Counted from the stretch's first letter, positions 1 through 8,536 are shown. The stretch: 64,000 bases of DNA from DATLSM01 sp963722965 (GCA_963722965.1 CAVROX010000002.1:62001-126000); one strand, 5' to 3'. Program-made: numbers and translations. Notes: generated by a model from the letters alone, not told the origin.

Positions 1-566
1 AGGGCGTCGGTGATCGTGCCCGTCTCGGCGCGGGTCTGCGCGCTGAGCACCGCGACGCTCCCGCCCCGCCGCTGGGCTAGGAAGACCGAGCCGCCATCGG
101 GGGAGAAGGCGATCCCGTCGGGTTCTTCGCCGACGGCAATCGGGGTGCCGGAGACCTGGTTGGTCGCGGTGTCGATGACCGAGACTGTGTCATCGCCTGA
201 GTTGGCGACCCAGGCGCTCTGCCCATTGGGAGAGATCGCGATCCCCCGCGGCCTGGAGCCGACCGGGATCGTCGCGGAAACCGAGTTGGTCGCGGTATTG
301 ATCACCGAGACGCTCCCTTCGGTTTCGTTGGTGACGTAGGCGAGTTGGCCGTTGGGCGTGATCGCCACCTCGCTCGGGCCGGCGCCGACCTTGATCGTCG
401 CGGTGGCGGAGTTGTTGGTGAGGTTGAACACGGAGACCGTGTCACTGCCGCTGTTTGCCACGTACCCGTCGCGCGCCGCGGCTGGCACCGCGCTGCTGGC
501 GGCCAGCGCCAGCACGACGACCCCACAGCCCAGTGCCCGCAAGAGTCGAGCCGAAGACAGGGCACT
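1..566 (-). CDS. Secreted YVTN-type beta-propeller repeat protein (3' end outside the window)
   Basis: The protein reads leftward and runs out of the window. It begins with a basic segment and a hydrophobic run (VVVLALAASSA) ending in Ala-Ala-Ala, as in a signal peptide. It then shows repeats of about 42 residues with YVANSGSDTVSVFN and AYVTNETEGSVSVIN, the signature of YVTN beta-propellers found in surface or secreted proteins. The start is uncertain. No ATG or GTG sits in frame at the right place; TTG at 540-542 and CTG at 558-560 are candidates, while a GTG at 563-565 behind a purine-rich stretch is in another frame, so a lost base is possible. The family gives no specific substrate. It may be co-transcribed with the dtxR-like gene about 90 bases upstream. 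Confidence 0.6.
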
Positions 567-655
567 CCCCCTTCGATCGTTGGTTTGCCTTCTATCTCGC
601 TGACACCTCGGCCTGCCGAGAGTTGCTCTGCAAGGGGGCCCGACTGTCAGCTCGA

Positions 656-1369
656 TTACCGGCCGTAGCGATCGGAGGAGAGCACGAGCTGCTCGGGGAT
701 CGCGGCGCGCGGCGGGGGCGCGGGCTCGGCCCGCACAGAGACCGTCTCGGCGACGCTGCGGCTGATTTGGTGGGAGCCCTCGGCGGAGGAGATCGTGACG
801 GCAGCCTCGTCTGATTGCTCGACCCTGCCCACCAGGCCGGGCCTCAGCCCGGCCTCTTTGAGGTAGTGCAGCAGGTCCTCGGCCTCGTTCTCAAAGCGCA
901 GTACGCAGACCTCCGCGCCGACCTCGACGTCGGCCAAGAGCGAGCCCTGCTCGCGGGCGCCCTCGATGATCGGGTGACCGTGCGGGCAGGTGGTCGCGTC
1001 CCCGATCGCCGCTCGCATCCGCTCCTCGAGGACCGGCGACATCGCGTGCTCGATCCGCTCCGCCTCCTCGTGGACCTCATCCCAGGGGATGCCGAGCACG
1101 TCGGTGAGGAAGCGCTCGATCATCCGGTGGCGGCGGACGATGTGGCTGGCGTGCTCGCGCCCGGAGGGGGTAAAGGCCAGCGATTTGTCGGCCCCGCGCT
1201 CGACGTAGCCGTCCTCGACCAGCCGGCCGATCATCTCGTGGACGGTCGGCGGGGAGAGCTGCATCGCCCGGGCCACGTTGGCCCCGGTCATCGGCAGCCC
1301 GGCCTCCTGCAGCCAGAACATGATCTCCAGGTACTCCTGCTCGGCAACGGTCGCGGTCTCCTGCGACAG
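656..1369 (-). CDS. DtxR/MntR-family metal-dependent transcriptional repressor
   Basis: Iron- or manganese-responsive DNA-binding repressor. The order is typical: an N-terminal winged helix-turn-helix (about residues 1-75, with LSPPTVHEMIGRLVEDGYV), a metal-binding and dimerisation domain (HIVRRHRMIERFLTDVLG, then HEEAERIEHAMS and CPHGHPI), and a C-terminal FeoA/SH3-like domain. I choose the CTG at 1367-1369 as start: AGGAGG lies six bases upstream, and this start restores the usual family N-terminus (AEQEYLEIMFWLQEAG), which an ATG at 1319-1321 would cut off. It is divergent from the iron permease, whose promoter region carries a DtxR-type box, so the permease is the likely target. Whether iron or manganese is sensed cannot be told from sequence alone; the neighbour suggests iron. 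Confidence 0.88.
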   Translation of the reverse strand: MSQETATVAEQEYLEIMFWLQEAGLPMTGANVARAMQLSPPTVHEMIGRLVEDGYVERGADKSLAFTPSGREHASHIVRRHRMIERFLTDVLGIPWDEVHEEAERIEHAMSPVLEERMRAAIGDATTCPHGHPIIEGAREQGSLLADVEVGAEVCVLRFENEAEDLLHYLKEAGLRPGLVGRVEQSDEAAVTISSAEGSHQISRSVAETVSVRAEPAPPPRAAIPEQLVLSSDRYGR

Positions 1370-1453
1370 GTGATCCCTCCTCGACTCCGGATTGGGCCCC
1401 GATACTAGAGGGTGGCCTCCACCGCCCTTGACCGCGCTTCGTCCCGAGCGGGG

Positions 1454-1472
1454 TTAGGGTAGCCTAACTCTC
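1454..1472 (+). promoter_or_regulatory. DtxR/IdeR-type iron box in front of the FTR1 permease
   Basis: TTAGGGTAGCCTAACTCTC agrees with the 19-base DtxR/IdeR consensus TWAGGTWAGSCTWACCTWA at 15 positions and has the inner inverted repeat TTAGG/CCTAA. It ends one base before the permease ATG. A TAnnnT-type -10 (TAGGGT, 1455-1460) overlaps it, so a bound repressor would block transcription of a leaderless or nearly leaderless mRNA. Binding by the adjacent DtxR-like protein is inferred. Confidence 0.8.
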
Positions 1473-1473
1473 G

Positions 1474-2508
1474 ATGTCGGCGGTGAAACGATCCCTGGCT
1501 CGGCGCTGGCCGCTTTACCTGGTGGGGCTCGGAGCGGTCCTGCTTGTCTGGAGCGCGCTGGGTGCCTCCGGCGGAGTTCCCGATCCGACCGCAAGCGGGG
1601 CGCACCTCAGCCACGGCGCGGTGATCATCGACAGCGGCCTGCTCGTCTTCCGCGAGGGACTGGAGACGATCCTCGTGCTCGCCGCGATCACCGCCAGCAT
1701 GCTGGGTGCCAACGCGGTCTACCGCAAGCCGGTCACAGCCGGCGCCGGCGGTGGCTTCGCGGCGACCCTGATCACCTGGTTTGCGGCGATCTGGGTGATC
1801 GGGCAGCTCGGCGGGGGAGGCCTTGCGGTTCAGGCCGCAACCGGCCTGCTCGCGGTCCTCGTTCTGTTGGTCGTCATGAACTGGTTCTTTCACCGTGTCT
1901 ACTGGACCGGCTGGATCGCCAACCACCACCGGCGGCGGCGCAGGCTGCTGGACCGGGCCGGCGTTGACCCGCTGCGGGCGACGATCTTGGGCCTGATCCT
2001 GCTGGGTTTCACCTCGGTCTACCGTGAGGGCTTTGAGGTCGTCCTGTTCTTGCAGAACCTGCGCCTCGGTTACGGCTCGACCACGGTGCTCGAGGGGGCG
2101 GCGCTCGGGTTGGCCCTCACGATCGGGGTCGGGGCCCTCACCTTCCTCGCCCACCATCGCTTCCACTACAAGCGCATGCTCGTCATCACCGGCGTTCTGC
2201 TCGGCGTCGTTTTGATCGTGATGGTCGGCGAGAGCGTCCAGGAGATGCAGCTCGCCGGCTGGCTGCCGACCACCACCGTGCCGCTGGCGATACCCGGCTG
2301 GGTCGGGCTGTGGTTCGCGGTGTTCCCGACGGTGGAGGGCCTGGTGGCCCAGGCGCTGGCGGCGGGCCTTGTGATCGGTTCCTACTACGGCGCCCAATAC
2401 ATCCGGGTGCGCCGACCGCGCTCTCGCGGGGAAGCGGTAGCCGTCCGTGGCGAGGCGCTCCCCTCCCGCCCGGCCGCCGCGGAACTTCCGGCCCTCTCCC
2501 TGCATTGA
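1474..2508 (+). CDS. FTR1-family high-affinity iron permease
   Basis: Integral membrane iron transporter of the FTR1/EfeU family, about 344 residues with some seven membrane spans. Both diagnostic REXXE iron-binding motifs are present: REGLE in the first conserved helix (FREGLETILVLAAIT) and REGFE in the second (YREGFEVVLFLQNL). These glutamates coordinate the iron moved across the membrane in the family. No EfeO or EfeB partner lies in the window, so it may act alone or with partners elsewhere. ATG at 1474 follows the iron box immediately and leaves no room for a ribosome-binding site. This fits a leaderless transcript repressed by the divergent DtxR-type protein when iron is sufficient. It ends six bases from the convergent HAD gene. 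Confidence 0.9.
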   Translation: MSAVKRSLARRWPLYLVGLGAVLLVWSALGASGGVPDPTASGAHLSHGAVIIDSGLLVFREGLETILVLAAITASMLGANAVYRKPVTAGAGGGFAATLITWFAAIWVIGQLGGGGLAVQAATGLLAVLVLLVVMNWFFHRVYWTGWIANHHRRRRRLLDRAGVDPLRATILGLILLGFTSVYREGFEVVLFLQNLRLGYGSTTVLEGAALGLALTIGVGALTFLAHHRFHYKRMLVITGVLLGVVLIVMVGESVQEMQLAGWLPTTTVPLAIPGWVGLWFAVFPTVEGLVAQALAAGLVIGSYYGAQYIRVRRPRSRGEAVAVRGEALPSRPAAAELPALSLH

Positions 2509-2514
2509 GGCGGC

Positions 2515-3327
2515 TCAGCGCCGCTCCACCAGGGTCGAGATGACCGCCTCATAAAAGCCCTCACCCATGCGAGCGTCGGTGACGGTGACGTTGTCCCAGT
2601 CACTAAGCGCGGCCCGCAGCCCCGGGTCGCGCTCGGGCCCGTTGGCGACCACGAAGAAGTGGCCGACGGCGGCGGCGACCTCGAGGTCCTCGATCGAGTC
2701 GCCGATCCCGATGCACTGCTTGGGGTCATAGCCACGCGCCCGCGCGTGGGCGGCGACCGCGGCGGCCTTGCTCACCAGGCGCGGGACGAGGTGGTAGGCG
2801 TGGGTGGTCTGGGTTCCCGCCATCTGCCGGGAGATCGCCCCGTTGTCGAGCAGGCGCACGTCGCCGTCGCCGCGCTCGGCCAGCAGCCGGTTGGCCTCCC
2901 CGACGTCGACTTCACCGCGGAAGAGGTGGGAGTACTCGCGCTCGGTGTGCCAGGGGGAGTGGTACTCGAGCGCGCCGCCGAAGTGCTCAAAGAGGATCTC
3001 CGGTAGGCCGCGGTCAATCATCTGCTCGTGGATCGTGCGGCCCGGGCGCGGCGCCATCTCCCCGCTCAGCACCGTGGTCTCGCCGCCGATCACAAACGCA
3101 CAGCCGGCCTCATAGATATAGGAGTCCTGCCCCATCAGACGGGCGTCCTCGAGGACCTGAGCCTCGCGGCGCCCCGACATCACCACGACCTCGACCCCGG
3201 CCCGATAGCAGGCTTCCAGCGCCCGACCCTGGGCCATCGAGAAGGCGCCCTCGCAGTCGCGAAACAGCGCACCCCCCCGCCCGAGCAGGGTCCCGTCGAG
3301 GTCGGTGTAGACGCACTTCAGTGCCAT
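2515..3327 (-). CDS. HAD-superfamily phosphatase, type IIB (Cof-like)
   Basis: Cytosolic haloacid-dehalogenase-type phosphatase of 270 residues. Motif I is DLDGT near the N-terminus, motif II the MSGR stretch, motif III the Lys in LVSKAAAV, and motif IV GDSIEDLEVAAAVG, the classic acid-phosphatase set. The long insert between motifs II and III is the type IIB cap seen in sucrose-phosphate, mannosylglycerate-phosphate and Cof phosphatases. The cap sets the substrate, and I cannot assign one. The gene is divergent from the folate-type synthase with only 24 bases between starts, and convergent with the iron permease. Confidence 0.82.
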   Translation of the reverse strand: MALKCVYTDLDGTLLGRGGALFRDCEGAFSMAQGRALEACYRAGVEVVVMSGRREAQVLEDARLMGQDSYIYEAGCAFVIGGETTVLSGEMAPRPGRTIHEQMIDRGLPEILFEHFGGALEYHSPWHTEREYSHLFRGEVDVGEANRLLAERGDGDVRLLDNGAISRQMAGTQTTHAYHLVPRLVSKAAAVAAHARARGYDPKQCIGIGDSIEDLEVAAAVGHFFVVANGPERDPGLRAALSDWDNVTVTDARMGEGFYEAVISTLVERR

Positions 3328-3351
3328 TGGCGCGGTCGCTACGGTAGCGGC

Positions 3352-4245
3352 GTGATCTGGAGACTCGCGGATTGGGAGCTTGAGTTGGCCGAGCCGATCG
3401 CGGCCGGGATCGTCAACGTGACCGTTGACTCGATCTTCGAGGGGGCACGCAGCGGGACCCCAGAGCGCGCCGTGAGCGACGGGTTGGCGCTGGTTAGGGC
3501 CGGGTTTGAGATGCTCGACGTGGGGGCTGTGGCGGCGCGCAGCGGTCCGCCGGTAGCGGTCGAGGAGGAGGTCGCCGCGCTGATCCCGACCCTGGAGGGG
3601 CTCGCCGGGGCCGGGGTGCCGGTGTCCGCTGACACCTTCTCAGTCGAGGTGGCGCGGCGGGCGTTGGCCGCCGGAGCGGCCGCCGTCAACGACATCTCCG
3701 GCGGGAGCGAGGAGATGTTTGAGCTGGTTGGTGAGACGGGCTGCGGCTACGTGCTGATGCACATCGAGGGGCCGCCGCGAGTGGAGCGGCCTTGGCGCGA
3801 GTATGACGACGTCCTCGACCGGCTGAAGGCGTGGTTTGAGGGGAGGGTGGAGCTGGCCCGCAGCCTCGGGGTCGCGGCGGAGCAGATCGCGATCGATCCC
3901 GGCTTTGACTTCGACCTCAGCCCCGAGCAGGACCTCGAGGTCCTGCGGCGGCTCGGCGAGCTGGCGGAGCTGGGACTCCCGCTCTACGTCTCGCTCTCGC
4001 GCAAGGACTTCATCGGGGCGATCCTCGGCGGCTCATGGGGGGAGCGGCTGGCGGCGGCTGAGCGGGAGTGGGGGACGGTCGCCGCGATCGCCCTCGCGGT
4101 CCGCGCCGGCGCCGACATCCTGCGCATCCACGACCGCAGTTCCCTGCAGGCGCTCAGGGTTGCCGCTGCGATCCAGACATCGTCAGGCAGCGAGCAAGAC
4201 GGCCCGAATATCAGCGCCAGCGGGGCGAGTGAGGACGCCGTGTGA
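3352..4245 (+). CDS. folP: Dihydropteroate synthase family protein, divergent
   Basis: TIM-barrel pterin-binding enzyme related to dihydropteroate synthase, which joins p-aminobenzoate to 6-hydroxymethyl-dihydropterin in folate synthesis. About 297 residues from a GTG start. Recognisable family elements are IVNVTVDSIFEGARSG (usually NVTPDSFSDGG), DVGAVAARSG (usually DIGGESTRPG), SADTF, VNDISGG, DPGFDFDLS and the terminal SLSRKDF. The changes in the first two loops, which hold pterin and p-aminobenzoate, mean it could be a second or altered-specificity member. The stop overlaps the GTG of the next gene by four bases, so it is translationally coupled to the helicase. Whether the organism has another, canonical folP cannot be seen here. 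Confidence 0.75.
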   Translation: MIWRLADWELELAEPIAAGIVNVTVDSIFEGARSGTPERAVSDGLALVRAGFEMLDVGAVAARSGPPVAVEEEVAALIPTLEGLAGAGVPVSADTFSVEVARRALAAGAAAVNDISGGSEEMFELVGETGCGYVLMHIEGPPRVERPWREYDDVLDRLKAWFEGRVELARSLGVAAEQIAIDPGFDFDLSPEQDLEVLRRLGELAELGLPLYVSLSRKDFIGAILGGSWGERLAAAEREWGTVAAIALAVRAGADILRIHDRSSLQALRVAAAIQTSSGSEQDGPNISASGASEDAV

Positions 4246-6530
4246 GCCGCCCTGGCGCCGCCAGCCTGCTCGAATCGCCCTGGTCGATCGCGATCGACCC
4301 AGCTCGTCGCGACGGGCGGATCGTCGCCGAGGCCCGCGAGGCCCAGCGCCCGGCGCGGCGGGTGGCGCTGCCCACCTCCCTTGACCCGGGCTTCGCCGCG
4401 GCGCTCCGCGCGGCGGGGATCGAGCGCCTTTACTCTCACCAGCGCCAGGCGCACGAGGCGGCGGCGGGCTCAAACCTGGCGATCACCAGCGGCACGGCTT
4501 CGGGCAAGAGCCTCGCCTTCAACCTTCCCGTCCTCGACGCGATCGCCCGCGAACCCAAGCGCAGAGCCCTCTATCTCTACCCGACCAAGGCGCTCGCCCA
4601 AGACCAGGCGCGCAAGCTCGGCGCGCTGCGATCGCCCGGCCTGCGCGAGGCGATCTATGACGGCGATACGCCGCGCGAGGAGCGTCCCTCGATTCGGCGG
4701 CGCAACAACCTCGTGCTCACCAACCCCGACATGCTCCACGTCGGGATCCTGCCCAACCACAAGAGCTGGGGCGATTTTTTCGCCAACCTCGAATGGGTCG
4801 TGGTCGATGAGGCCCACACCTACCGCGGCGTCTTCGGTTCCCATGTCGCCAACGTGCTGCGCCGGCTGCGCCGGATCGCCGCCGCCTACGGCGCCCAGCC
4901 GCGCTTCCTGCTCGCCTCGGCGACGATCGCCAACCCACTCGAGCTGGCCGAGCGGTTGGTCGGAGTGCCGTTTGAGCTGATCGACGCTGACGGGGCGCCG
5001 CGGGCCGGCCGTGAGATCGCGATGTGGAACCCGCCGCTGATCGACAGGGCAAGCGGCGCGCGGCGCTCGGCGCTCTCAGAGGCAGCGGACCTGCTCGCCG
5101 ATCTGGTCTGCGCGGGGGTGCGGACGATCTGCTTCCTCAAAAGCCGGCGGGGGATCGAGCTGATCGGGCGCTTTAGCGGCGAGAACCTGATCTCGCGTGG
5201 AAGGCCGGAGTTGGTGGAGCGGATCGCGCCCTACCGTGGCGGCTACACGCCCCAGCAGCGGCGCCAGGTCGAGGCCCGCCTCAGCGCCGGCGAGCTGCTC
5301 GCCGTGGTGGCAACCGACGCGCTCGAGCTCGGGATCGATGTCGGCGAGCTGGACGCGGCGATCTGCGTCACCTTCCCCGGCACCGTGGCCAGCCTGCGGC
5401 AGATGTGGGGACGCGCGGGGCGGGCGCGGCGCGGGCTGGCGATCTACGTCGCCGGCTCCGACGCGCTTGACCAATTCTTTTGCCGCCACCCCGAGGAGTT
5501 CCTCGAGCGCGGGGTCGAGGCGGCGATTCTGGACCCCGCCAACGAGCAGATCGCCTCCCGCCACCTCCTCGCCGCCGCCTATGAGCTGCCGCTTGACGAC
5601 GCCGATGAGGAGTTCTTCGGGGTGGACTGGCGAGGGCGGGCCGAGCGCCTCCTCTCGGCGGGGGAGCTGCGCCGAGCCGGCAGGCGCCTGCTGCCGCGGC
5701 GCAGCGAGTTCCTCGCCTCGAGGATCGCGTTGCGCTCCGCCTCCCCTGACTCGGTCGCGGTGATCGAGCGCGACTCCGGTGAGATGCTCGGCCTGGTCGA
5801 GGCCGAGCGCGCCTTCACCACGGTCCACCCGGGCGCGGTCTACCTGCACCTCGGCCGCTCCTATCAGGTGGAGGCGCTCGACGTCAAGGGCCGGCGCGCG
5901 ATCGTCTCGGGGTTTGACGGCGATTGGTACACCCGTCCGAAGAAGGAGACCGATATCCACATCGAGCGCAGCCGCGAGCAGCGGCAGGTGGGCGGGGTCG
6001 AGCTGCACTTCGGCGAGGTCTCCGTCAGCGAGCGGGTGATTGCCTTCCAGCGGGTCTCGATCTCCGAGCAGGAGCCGATCGACATCGTCGCCCTGGAGTT
6101 GCCCGAGCAGAGCTTCCCCACCCAGGCGCTGTGGTACGTGCTGCCGGAGGGGCTCAGCACCGCGCTGCCGCCCGATACCCTGCTCGGCTCCCTGCACGCC
6201 ACCGAGCACGGCCAGATCGCGGTGCTGCCGCTGATTGCGATGTGTGACCGCTGGGACATCGGCGGCCTCTCCACCAATGTCCACTTCCAGACCGCCCGCG
6301 CGACGATCTTCATCTACGACGGACACCCGGGCGGGGTCGGCATAGCGCTGCGCGCCTATCAGTGCTTTGAGCGCTTGCTCGCCGATGCCGAGCGGCTGAT
6401 CGCCGAGTGCCCCTGCGAGTCCGGCTGTCCCTCCTGCGTGCAGAGCCCCAAGTGCGGAAACCTCAACGAACCGCTGCACAAGGCAGGGGCCTTGGAGCTG
6501 ATCCGGCTGATGAGAGGATCTGAGGCGTGA
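4242..6530 (+). CDS. mrfA: MrfA/YprA-like DEAH-box repair helicase with C-terminal DUF1998 cysteine cluster
   Basis: ATP-dependent helicase of 762 residues resembling Bacillus MrfA (YprA), which acts in repair of mitomycin-type DNA damage. It has a Q-motif-like YSHQRQAHEAA, Walker A TSGTASGKS, YPTKALAQDQ, the DEAH box VVVDEAHTY, motif III LASATIANP, motif V ATDALELGIDVG and motif VI QMWGRAGRARRG. The C-terminus carries the family cysteine signature CPCESGCPSCVQSPKCGN in the DUF1998 region, expected to hold a metal. The reading frame is intact over 2.3 kb, in contrast to the lhr gene at the other end. In Bacillus the partner is the nuclease MrfB; none is visible nearby. It overlaps folP upstream and the LOG-like gene downstream by four bases each. 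Confidence 0.85.
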   Translation: MSRPGAASLLESPWSIAIDPARRDGRIVAEAREAQRPARRVALPTSLDPGFAAALRAAGIERLYSHQRQAHEAAAGSNLAITSGTASGKSLAFNLPVLDAIAREPKRRALYLYPTKALAQDQARKLGALRSPGLREAIYDGDTPREERPSIRRRNNLVLTNPDMLHVGILPNHKSWGDFFANLEWVVVDEAHTYRGVFGSHVANVLRRLRRIAAAYGAQPRFLLASATIANPLELAERLVGVPFELIDADGAPRAGREIAMWNPPLIDRASGARRSALSEAADLLADLVCAGVRTICFLKSRRGIELIGRFSGENLISRGRPELVERIAPYRGGYTPQQRRQVEARLSAGELLAVVATDALELGIDVGELDAAICVTFPGTVASLRQMWGRAGRARRGLAIYVAGSDALDQFFCRHPEEFLERGVEAAILDPANEQIASRHLLAAAYELPLDDADEEFFGVDWRGRAERLLSAGELRRAGRRLLPRRSEFLASRIALRSASPDSVAVIERDSGEMLGLVEAERAFTTVHPGAVYLHLGRSYQVEALDVKGRRAIVSGFDGDWYTRPKKETDIHIERSREQRQVGGVELHFGEVSVSERVIAFQRVSISEQEPIDIVALELPEQSFPTQALWYVLPEGLSTALPPDTLLGSLHATEHGQIAVLPLIAMCDRWDIGGLSTNVHFQTARATIFIYDGHPGGVGIALRAYQCFERLLADAERLIAECPCESGCPSCVQSPKCGNLNEPLHKAGALELIRLMRGSEA

Positions 6531-7003
6531 GGCAGATCGCGGTGATCGGGACGGGGGACTGCCCGCAGGACTCCGAGGTCGCGCGTCTGGCCGAGGAGGT
6601 GGGTGCCCTGTTGGCGCAGGCGGGGGTGAGCGTCGTTTGCGGTGGCCTCGCCGGCGCAATGCAGGCCGCCTGCCGGGGCGCGGCGGCGGCGGGCGGGACG
6701 GCGATTGCAGTCCTCCCCGGCAACTCGATCGCCGAAGCGAATCCCTACTGCACCCATGCGATCGCCTGCGGAATCGGCCATGCCCGCAACCTGGCCGTGG
6801 TCTCCTCCGGCGAGGCGGTGATCGCCGTCGGAGGGGAGTGGGGCACGCTCTCAGAGATCGGCCTTGCCCGCTCGCTCGGCCGGCCGGTGGTCCTCCTGGC
6901 CAGCTGGCAGCTGATCGGGCAGGGCAAGATGCAGGGCGCTCCGGGTGTCCTGCAAGCTGAGTCAGCTCGCGAGGCGGTGAAGCTGGCCCTCGCGGCACTC
7001 TGA
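6527..7003 (+). CDS. TIGR00725/LOG-like Rossmann-fold protein
   Basis: Small cytosolic protein of 158 residues with a Rossmann-like nucleotide-binding fold shared by LOG (cytokinin-activating) enzymes and molybdenum-cofactor carrier proteins. Visible motifs are an N-terminal VIGTGDC, VVCGGLAGAMQAA and the conserved GGEWGTLSE, equivalent to PGGxGTxxE of LOG proteins. In this subfamily (often labelled TIGR00725) enzymatic activity is not established. GTG start overlaps the helicase stop, making it the third gene of the operon; the link between the three is unexplained. Confidence 0.75.
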   Translation: MRQIAVIGTGDCPQDSEVARLAEEVGALLAQAGVSVVCGGLAGAMQAACRGAAAAGGTAIAVLPGNSIAEANPYCTHAIACGIGHARNLAVVSSGEAVIAVGGEWGTLSEIGLARSLGRPVVLLASWQLIGQGKMQGAPGVLQAESAREAVKLALAAL

Positions 7004-7035
7004 GCGAAGGCCGCCGGGGCCATCGGCTCGCTGGC

Positions 7036-8403
7036 TCAGGTACCCCTCGGGTTCGGCCAGAGTTGGCGCAGGGCGAGGATCGCGAAGGCGTGTGACCAGG
7101 CGAGTGGGGTGGTGGACCGGGGCAGACCGGTGTGGGCACCGACCCGCTCGGGCAGCATCCCGACCTCGGTCAAGTCACGGCGCAGGTCGCCCATCAGCCG
7201 CAGCGCGGGTCCTCGCTCCCCCAGCGCGGCAAGGCTCCAGGCGGTCCACGCCGTCGGCGCGGTCCAGGGTTCGCCGTCGGGCCAATCTTCGGAGGGGAGG
7301 ATCCCGAAGCGGCCCTGATCGGCAACCAGCCGCCGCAGCGAACGGCGGATCAACGGGAACAGGGTCGGCCGGGGAAAGGGCCGCACCGCCCAGGCAGCGG
7401 CGCTGTCCAGACCGGACGCCGGGTTTCGGGCTCGCCGCTCCAGCCCCCGCCCGGTTGCAAAGAGGGCGCGGATGCGGGCGGCGCTGACCCCGGCGGCGAT
7501 CGCGTTGCCCAGGTACTCGCCAGCTTCGCCCTCCTGGTAATCGGGGCGCCCCCGCCAGGGGAGGGTTTTGTGCGGCGCGGGCAGGCCGGCGGCGCGGGCG
7601 GCGGCCGCGACCCAGCCGGCCGCGTCACCCGCGGCCGCCCGCCCGGGGACAGGTGAGCCGCTGCCGCTGAAGCGGGCGGCCGATTCCAGCCGCAGCCGGC
7701 GCAGGAAGCCGACCACCCGTCGCGCTTCGCCCCTGTAGCCAGCCGCGGCGAGGGCGATCGCGACGGCGCTCGCGTCCCGCGGCCAGACGTAGGCCCAACC
7801 TTCGCGGGGACCGGCGGCGACCGCGCCGGTGCGCCGGTCGGTCAGCGCCCGCAGCACCAGCAGCGAGCGCTCATACATCCGCTGCGCCCAGCGCGGCGCA
7901 GCGGCCCCCAGTGGGCGCGCGCGCGCCACCCAGCGGCGCTCGGCCCGCTGCGCTGCCCCGCCGCCGATTGAGCGAACGATCGAGGCGCGAAATCGCCCGA
8001 AGCGCGCTTCTGTCAGCAACGTGTTTGTCCCCTCCAGGAAGCGTTGGCGGACCGAGTCGGCCCGCCACAGGGGAAGTTGCCTTCCCGCGAGATTGACCCG
8101 GGCCACGATTGCGCTCCCGGTCGAGACGCTGTCGGCGTCCTGTCGAGCTGCCGGGACGTCAAGCAGCGCCCGCCCCGCGGGCCCTCCGGCCGTCACCTCG
8201 ACCACGTCCCCGAAGGAGTCGACCGCCTCGGTCCGCCCCCCATCGCCCAGCACCGAGGTGCCGAGGAGCGGCGCCGGTAGCCCCGGTGGACCCGACGGCG
8301 TCCGCGGATCGGCACGGGATCCACCGGAGAGTCCGATCACTCCCGTCGCCGCCACGGCGACCATGGCAAGCGCTGCACCGGCTCGGCCCATGCCCCAATG
8401 CAA
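7036..8403 (-). CDS. Secreted glycoside hydrolase family 15-like protein
   Basis: Putative exported glucoamylase/trehalase-like protein of 455 residues. A hydrophobic N-terminal segment (AGAALAMVAVAATGVIGLSGG) acts as a signal peptide or anchor. The body has GH15-type (alpha/alpha)6 barrel motifs: AYVWPRDASAVAIALAAAGY, PWTAPTAWTAWSLAALGE, and MLPERVG with STTPLAWSHAFAILAL near the end. In GH15 enzymes the Glu of a xxPE element and the WPRD region form the active site. The N-terminal super-sandwich domain is short compared with classic glucoamylases, so the substrate is open. It converges on the LOG-like gene; upstream lies tRNA-Phe on the other strand. Confidence 0.75.
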   Translation of the reverse strand: MHWGMGRAGAALAMVAVAATGVIGLSGGSRADPRTPSGPPGLPAPLLGTSVLGDGGRTEAVDSFGDVVEVTAGGPAGRALLDVPAARQDADSVSTGSAIVARVNLAGRQLPLWRADSVRQRFLEGTNTLLTEARFGRFRASIVRSIGGGAAQRAERRWVARARPLGAAAPRWAQRMYERSLLVLRALTDRRTGAVAAGPREGWAYVWPRDASAVAIALAAAGYRGEARRVVGFLRRLRLESAARFSGSGSPVPGRAAAGDAAGWVAAAARAAGLPAPHKTLPWRGRPDYQEGEAGEYLGNAIAAGVSAARIRALFATGRGLERRARNPASGLDSAAAWAVRPFPRPTLFPLIRRSLRRLVADQGRFGILPSEDWPDGEPWTAPTAWTAWSLAALGERGPALRLMGDLRRDLTEVGMLPERVGAHTGLPRSTTPLAWSHAFAILALRQLWPNPRGT

Positions 8404-8463
8404 TCAGCCCCGCGCGCCCTCGGTCGCTAGCCTTCCCGGGCGCGGTCAGCCGTGCGTTGCCCA

Positions 8464-8536
8464 GGCGAGGTAGCTCAGTTGGTAGAGCACACGACTGAAA
8501 ATCGTGGTGTCGCCGGTTCGATTCCGGCCCTCGCCA
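8464..8536 (+). tRNA. tRNA-Phe (anticodon GAA)
   Basis: A complete cloverleaf of 73 bases: acceptor GGCGAGG (8464-8470) pairs with CCTCGCC (8529-8535); D arm GCTC/GAGC; anticodon stem CACGA/TCGTG around loop CTGAAAA with anticodon GAA at 8497-8499; T arm GCCGG/CCGGC with TTCGATT loop; discriminator A at 8536. The 3' CCA is not encoded and must be added after transcription. Confidence 0.96.

Noticed and set aside
607..620. CTCGG/CCGAG hairpin downstream of the DtxR-type gene as a terminator
   Set aside because: Only five base pairs with a four-base loop and no U tract on the relevant strand; too weak to list.
1405..2505. Antisense frame of 366 codons opposite the iron permease
   Set aside because: No domain; permease has both REXXE motifs and a regulated promoter.
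5076..7139. Long antisense frame of 687 codons opposite the MrfA-like helicase
   Set aside because: A Pro/Arg/Gly-rich product with no domain; it is the mirror of strongly GC3-biased codons of the real gene.
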